A program made the translations under genes and the position numbers. A stretch of 64,000 nt of DNA from Aurelia coerulea (taxonomy: Eukaryota > Cnidaria > Scyphozoa > Semaeostomeae > Ulmaridae): NCBI GenBank assembly GCA_039566865.1, contig CM076955.1:4156501-4220500 (forward strand), given 5' to 3'. Numbering within the stretch: position 1 is the stretch's first letter; the number at the start of each line of letters is the position of its first letter. Positions 58,535-64,000 of this stretch are shown here, in pieces. The notes below the pieces were generated by a model. That model had not been told where the DNA came from, did no database searches, and saw nothing but the letters and a program-made list of their open reading frames with translations.

Positions 58535-59822
58535 TGATAAGCATAAAATGCTAGATACTATGTACATAACAGAGTGTTCCCCCTACTCTTTTGCTGCTGC
58601 CAGTGATCTGGAATCATTTCCCCTCTTAAAAAGTAGCTGCCTTGCTTTTCAGTATATCAGTGATTGTAGACTTGCAAGGAATGTTTCAAAATGAAGCTGC
58701 AGAACGCCGCACCATTAACTGATTGTGTAATGGGCATTTTGCAAACAGATGTTTTGAATTCAAAGTTGCAATCTAAAATCTGAGTTAATTGATGTCTGCA
58801 AAGGTATGTAGCATCAGGGATATTTGTAACTTTTTCATGAATAGTCCCTTCTAAGGAATGTATCATAAGAGATTTTTGCAGGATTTCAGGGATTTCTCAG
58901 GAAAACAAAACAAATTCTCAAATTTTCAAAGGGATTTACTTTTACAGTATCTTGAAGCATGAACACAATAAAGCTACCTAGCCAAAGATGGATAGTTTTA
59001 AGAATTTGAAATAAAGAGTTGAAGCATCATTACAAATTGTGCACTAAATGTTTATTAGAGGATGTAGGCCTTTCTGATCTGCATCAGCACATTTTTACAC
59101 ATTTATTCATGGGGTGTATCACTCTTTCGAAAAGAGAGTATATGAGATTTTTAAAACAATAGGATTTTCAGGAATTGTTTACAGATTTTTCTTGAAAACA
59201 AAAGGAGTTTTGCCAAAATGGTGTATGAAATTTTCAGAGAGTGATACTGTACGCTCCTCACATTTATTGCTATCCACATTTTCTTACCAAATAGGTTGAT
59301 TAAAAAAGGGCAGTAGAGATAGCTTCATAATATTTGTTAGATCAATCTATGATAAAGATGAAGAAGATTTTAATCGAAACGTATTGACCATTCTGATGAA
59401 GATTTTAATCGAAACGTATTGACCAATAACAGTGTGTTTTTATATCAATCTATGATATTAATAGCTTTTTAATCACAATTGTTTGTGATCTTCTGTTTTT
59501 ATTGATTGTTAAAACTAGCATGAGATACTAATGTGAAGATTTATAATTACAAGTTGCTTGCATAGCCTGAACAGAATACATCATGATCAACAAGAGTAGA
59601 TTTTATAAATGATAATTTCTCTGTTTTCACCTCACACAACAATTAGTGATGGCATATACCACACAGAAGTGGCCCCCACAACCAAACATTTTTAGAATTA
59701 TATCTTCTCAAATCAACTTGCATATGAGTGCATGCCCTGATGTGAATTGATCCCAATTTTTGCTTTGCTTACTGGAAAAAGGAAAAAAGAAAAGAGAGGA
59801 AATGGACTTGAAGAGTCATGTA
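58535..59822. other. SLC37A3-like 3' UTR and spacer
   Basis: After the TAG the first AATAAA motifs are near 58967 and 59011, so the 3' UTR is probably about 450-500 bp. Beyond it I see no gene. A 33-bp direct duplication (GATGAAGATTTTAATCGAAA-CGTATTGACCA) lies at 59356-59425. Confidence 0.5.
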
Positions 59823-60808
59823 CCGGGTGTCCGAAAAAAAAAACGCAACGGATCTGATTGAGACTAGCGACAAGAATTTAGGTCCAATCAATCCAAAATA
59901 ATTTTTGATATAATCCTCGATAGCTAACTTGAAGATAAATACCTTGTTTGTTGATATTGGTGCATGGAGAGTTGGAATATCAATCTTGACAGTCCAAATT
60001 TGCTTCCATCTCCAAACCAGAGGTTTCGGGTTTTGGCCTAACTGAAAACGTGCTTGAGGAATCTCCCTCCTCATTCATATGCATAATATAATGTAGTAGT
60101 GTGAGCATGCTAAGGCACACATGTTTAGGCACACTGTTCAATTGAAATTTGAAAGCTAAAAATTGACAAACATAACAATGTCGAAGGGAAAATTCACAAA
60201 GGAATATATTTCTTCAATCATAGTGCACCTGCAAAGAGCCAAGTTCGAATGAGCAATTTTAAGGATGGATAATTTTCCCTTGGGTGTATTTGATTTCTTG
60301 TTTCGTAATAATTCGAAGAAAGATTACACACAATGCATTTCATTAAAGTCATGAAGATTGCAAGAACGAATTCATTTTTCACACCCAAGCAAACTATTTC
60401 GCGGATTACTTTCTTTTATGAGACAGATGCAATGCTAACTTTTCGAAACTTTTGAAGCATAAAAAAAGATGTCTTTTCAGGACAAAATTGATGAATTTGA
60501 TTGAACTTCTATTCAATGTTTTCCTCAGCATGAGGCTTTATTCTCTTATTTCACGGTAATTCAGGAGATTCCCCAAAATAGCGCGTTTGCAGTTTAGGCC
60601 AAAACCAAAAAGCTCTGGTTTGGAGGTTCAGGCAAATTTCAACTTTAAAGATTAATATTCCCACTCTCCATGCACCAATATCAACAAACAAGGTATCTAT
60701 CTTCAAGTTAGCTATCGAGGATTATATAAAGAATTATTATGGATTGATGGGACCTAAATTCTTGTCGTTAGTCCCGATCAAATCCGTAGCGTTTTTTTGG
60801 ACACCCGG
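59823..60808. mobile_element. Mariner-like fold-back, complete, TA TSD
   Basis: It starts CCGGGTGTCCGAAAAAAAAAAC and ends GTTTTTTTGGACACCCGG. Arms pair over about 250 bp (CTCGATAGCTAACTTGAAGA near 59918 with its complement near 60700). Same family as 37378-38413. No transposase. Confidence 0.83.
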
Positions 60809-61180
60809 TACTTACTTACTTACTTTGTTAAGGAACCAAATGAAATTATGCAAAGGGGAGAGCTGTTAAGTTGATACAATACTGTTTTGCAAGAATTAAT
60901 TAAACTCAGGGTATTTCTGAAACTCTCTACTTCTTCACATGCAGCATGAGTGATTTGGCCATCTACGTCTTAGGTATCCATCTAGGCTTGGCGTATTTAA
61001 TTTAGAACAATTAGTTGTAGAAATCCTCTTGGGAATTGCTAATTGCTTTGTAAACGGAGAGTAACAGATTACATTATTACTAACCCTGCCCTTGTTTATG
61101 TTCTTAAATTTCTTAAAGTTAGCAATTCTAATAAACACGCAGATGCGCTTTTCTTGGTCTGTTTTTGCGAAGTAGCTCAC

Positions 61181-61390
61181 CCCAGAACTCGATTCCAGAA
61201 ACTTGGTCACTTAGGGGCTCATGCGCTTCAAATATTGAGAATGCGCCAAGGTATTTGTACCCAGGTCCCGTCTGGTGATAGTTCAGCAAGTAACCAAAGG
61301 CATCGTGCACTGCAGAGTGAAATGCGATCGGCCCATTTTCGTCGAATAGGAGGCCGTGTATGATATTGCTGTCTCCAGGTCCAGTTCTTC
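61181..61390 (-). CDS. Exon of an unrecognised gene (downstream exon)
   Basis: After acceptor cttcatcttgtag the minus-strand exon reads GRTGPGDSNIIHGLLFDENG, PIAFHSAVHDAFGYLLNYHQ, TGPGYKYLGAFSIFEAHEPL and SDQVSGIEFW, with donor gtgagc. There are 70 residues with no stop, and the phase matches the 63467 exon. I do not recognise the family. HxxxHDAFGYL and GPGYKYL would be useful search seeds. The intron before it holds a Harbinger-like MITE (61418-61952) and a LINE end. The next exon, downstream at lower coordinates, was not found with confidence. Confidence 0.65.
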
Positions 61391-61417
61391 CTACAAGATG
61401 AAGATATTTCTTTCTTA

Positions 61418-61952
61418 GGCTATGTTCACACTGCTCCGTATTTGTTTTTGTCCGTTTTCATTTTGATTCGTTTTACCTGTTCACACTGCTCTGGGTTAGT
61501 ATGAAAACGCCAGGAAAACGGTGAAGCGTTCACATTGCTCCTCTCCGGATAAAAATGAAAACGCTATCAAAACGAGCTCTCTATAAAATTGGAAGTTTTG
61601 GCGTCAAAAACATTTCATTAACTTCTTGTGAGTCATCCATGTTGAGAGAAGTTGTTCAAATTGGCGCGAATTGAGTATGTTGTTGAGCTGTTGTTGTTGT
61701 TAGCGTTTTCAAAAGTATCCGTTTTTGCGTTTTCGGTGTTCACACTGCGTATTTGCGTTTTCAAAAGTCTCCGTTTTCACAAGTCTCCGTTTTCAAAGTG
61801 CATTTTCTAAAGTCTCCGTTTTCACAAGTCTCCGTTTTCAAAGTGCGTTTTCAAAAGTCTCCGTTTGCCTGGTGGAGCAGTGTGAACGTAAGGCGAAAAC
61901 GGATACTTTTTTATACGTTTTCATATGAATACGGAGCAGTGTGAACGGGGCC
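61418..61952. mobile_element. Harbinger-like MITE, TTA TSD
   Basis: Ends GGCTATGTTCACACTGCTCC and GGAGCAGTGTGAACGGGGCC, flanked by TTA. It contains GCGTTTTCAAAAGTCTCCGT repeats. Sister of 31528-32443 without the nested insert. It ends about 25 bp from the acceptor of minus-strand exon 61390. Confidence 0.8.
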
Positions 61953-62114
61953 TTAGTCTAACAGAGGCGACCAGCATCTACATTTTCAACAGGCAGGAGG
62001 GAATTGCGACAAATGCGAAGAGCTTTGCTGAGACTACCGAGTGTCCCAGGAAAATGTATACAGATTTGGTTGGGTCCAGGAATGAGAATTTAGCTTTAAT
62101 CAATGGTTAATCAA

Positions 62115-62921
62115 ATCACGAATAAAATCACGATAGATTCTATAAAAATCGGTGATTCAGATGTGAAGCCAGTAACCAGTGTCAAAAATCTGGGAGTACT
62201 TATTGATAGCAATCTGTCCATGGAAAATCATATTACAAAGACATGCAGCGCTGCATTTTATCACATCTATAATATTAAGCACATAAGGAAATATCTGAAT
62301 CGGAACCTAACTGAAAAGATCGTGCATGCTCTTATCACAAGTAAACTTGACTACTGTAACAGTCTTCTATTTGGTCTGCCGAATTATCAGTTGCAAAAGT
62401 TGCAACGTGTTCAAAATGCTGCCGCAAGGATAATTACTGGGACTCGCAAGTACGATCATATCACTCCAGTACTAAAAGAACTGCATTGGCTGCCGGTAAA
62501 AGAAAGGATTGACTTCAAGATTTTGTTATTAACATTCAAGGCACTTAACAACATGGCTCCAGCCTACCTGAAAGATATGTTGAGGCTACAAACCAGTGAT
62601 AGATACAGACTGAGGTCAGACAAATCTATGGCATTGCTAGTTCCAAAGACAAAATTTACATCTCGTGGGGACAGAGCATTTTGTACTGCAGCCCCTAGGC
62701 TCTGGAACAAACTGCCCGTTGAAATTAGAAGATCTCAGAGCGTCCAAACTTTCAAAACAGGATTAAAAACGTATTTATTTCATAATCATTTTAACATGTG
62801 AATGACATTTCTAGCTTTACTTTCTGTAAATTAAGGTTTTTAACACTAAGTTGTTCAGCGCTTTAGAATATATGTATATAGATTTTAGCGCTCTATAAGT
62901 GCATTGTTATTATTATTATTA
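62115..62921 (+). pseudogene. CR1/L2-like LINE 3' end with 8-bp TSD TTAATCAA
   Basis: An open frame to 62801 encodes the reverse transcriptase C-terminus: VKNLGVLIDSNLSMENHITK, LDYCNSLLFGLPNYQLQKLQ, RVQNAAARIITGTRKYDHIT and PVLKELHWLPVKERIDFKIL, ending FHNHFNM. These are typical of CR1/L2-type non-LTR elements. The 3' UTR ends in (TTA)n. TTAATCAA at 62107-62114 and 62922-62929 flanks it, so it is a 5'-truncated insertion of about 807 bp into a MITE. The ATG at 62103 and first codons come from the host MITE. Its frame is undamaged, so it is young. Confidence 0.88.
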
Positions 62922-63466
62922 TTAATCAATTAAAAAATGTTCCTCGATACTTTATTTGAACATAGATAAAAAAGAATAAAGATTTGGCGGGGTCCAGCGA
63001 TGTGAATTTAGCTTCAGTCAATGGCTAATCAATTTCAAATCGTTCAACTTCAGTTTTCAAAATTTATCGTCCGATTTCAGCAAATACTTCTGGCGTCCGT
63101 TATTTGTCATTTCTTTGGTTAAGAAGCTGTAAACCCTCCAAGATGGAATAATTTATATAAAATCATCAGAATTTTACGAGTTCCTTTGACAAGACGTCTT
63201 TGAGGTGGATGCCGTTCCATGGATATTTTGAAAGTTTCATGGACGATAACATTCCCGGCTGGTGACGGCTTTTTGTGTTTTTCCAATTTTCCCGTAAGTT
63301 TTCTTCTATTTCGACAAAGAAAACATGCGGTTTCCCGCTTTCCAGAAGCTCAAGCGTCAGGAAACGTGAACCATGTCTTGGCAGAGTCGAGAAAACAAAT
63401 CCAGTGTGACTTTGGCCTGAAACATGCAAACATCAAAAGTACAAATTTGGTTAAAGACTATTTTAC

Positions 63467-63607
63467 CTGCAGCAGGAGAAAGTAAGGCACCGAACACTGG
63501 GTCAAGGCCTCCGTACTTTTTGTCAATCCAATCAGAAATAACTTTTCCGGCACGAAGTTGTTGTCTTGTTCCCCAATAATCAGTGTGACGCAGTTCGTGA
63601 GAGACTC
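63467..63607 (-). CDS. Exon of an unrecognised gene (upstream exon)
   Basis: On the minus strand, after acceptor ttcatttcatag, the exon reads GVSHELRHTDYWGTRQQLRA, then GKVISDWIDKKYGGLDPVFG and ALLSPAA, with donor gtaaaa. It enters and leaves in phase 1. It joins exon 61390-61181 in frame to give SPAAGRTGPGDSN. Codon use and clean splice sites look real. The product is not recognised; the run of His, Tyr and Trp suggests a folded extracellular or enzymatic domain, but I assign no function. Earlier exons lie beyond the right edge. Confidence 0.65.
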
Positions 63608-63684
63608 CTATGAAATGAATGAAATTTGTCAAACTTGCACATTATCAGATATTGCTGGTTTTGGTCTCAGACGAAAGAAGGGGG

Positions 63685-63995
63685 GTAAAGGGGCTCCGTC
63701 GCCAAACTGTAAACAAATCTGTCCACACCGCACGTGTCTATTGTTCATCCATTGATTTCTGCAGTGTTTGGTGGCTTCACCCAAGCCATCAAAAAGTGAC
63801 AGTGTAGAGTCCACTTATATCGGAGCAATCGTAAAAGATATGAACATTTGGTTTGTTCCTCTGTCAAGTACAAGGATTTTTCTTCCAAATAACGCTTTTA
63901 TTTTGAACAGAGATAAAAAGCCTGTGGGTTATTACGTTTTGAAAAACTGCAAAATCATCGTTTCGAGCGAAATTTGGAGACGGAGCCCCTTTGAA
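63685..63995. mobile_element. MITE with AAAGGGGCTCCGTC ends (copy of 35148)
   Basis: AAAGGGGCTCCGTCGCC at the left and GACGGAGCCCCTTTG at the right edge. The internal text CACCCAAGCCATCAAAAAGTG matches 35148-35467. It lies in the intron upstream of minus-strand exon 63607. Confidence 0.72.
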
Positions 63996-64000
63996 ATTTG

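Overview
The window is nuclear DNA from an invertebrate animal. Genes are split into many short exons (50-280 bp) with GT-AG introns of 0.3-6 kb, the DNA is AT-rich, and introns and spacers are packed with short inverted-repeat transposons, LINE 3' ends and tRNA-derived SINEs. The style fits a cnidarian, probably an anthozoan. That is inference; no marker in the window proves it.

Four genes are supported. (1) 704-18307, + strand: a septin GTPase of the SEPT3/9/12 (group 3) type, read in 11 exons with the first exon(s) missing to the left. Its N-terminus is unusual: two exons encoding a degenerate calmodulin-like EF-hand pair splice in phase onto the septin. It also has two homologous, mutually exclusive last exons (12696-12795 and 18163-18307), 5.4 kb apart. 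(2) 22707-55755, + strand: a complete 17-exon gene for a type II membrane M28 metallopeptidase of the glutamate carboxypeptidase II/NAALADL1 family. The spliced frame is 2223 nt (740 aa) and all zinc ligands are present. (3) 57044-58534, + strand: an uninterrupted 496-codon sugar-phosphate exchanger of the SLC37A3 type. (4) 63607-61181, - strand: two exons of a gene I do not recognise, continuing off the right end.

The rest is mostly mobile DNA. Many elements can be bounded to the base because both target-site duplications (TSDs) survive: hAT-type MITEs with 8-bp TSDs at 10742, 14983, 18561, 31613, 37417, 39182, 45457, 46347 and 52029; a fold-back family with 9-bp TSDs (Mutator-like size) at 11486, 44219 and 52774; mariner-like fold-backs with TA TSDs and CCGGGTGTCC or CAGGGTGTCC ends; pogo-like CAGTAAA elements; and Harbinger-like elements with TTA TSDs. 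Several are nested, and in places another copy of the host element preserves the empty site. Three related LINE 3' ends, one CR1/L2-like LINE end and two SINE families are also present. Tandem arrays occur at 12973-14332 (12 copies of about 114 bp), 17640-18070, 20485-22310 and 32526-32793.

The three + strand genes lie head to tail, but nothing suggests they are co-regulated or share a pathway. The parts most worth follow-up are the EF-hand-septin fusion, the duplicated septin last exon, transposon ends lying 12-31 bp from exons, and a hAT MITE superfamily that shares architecture but carries different internal short repeats.
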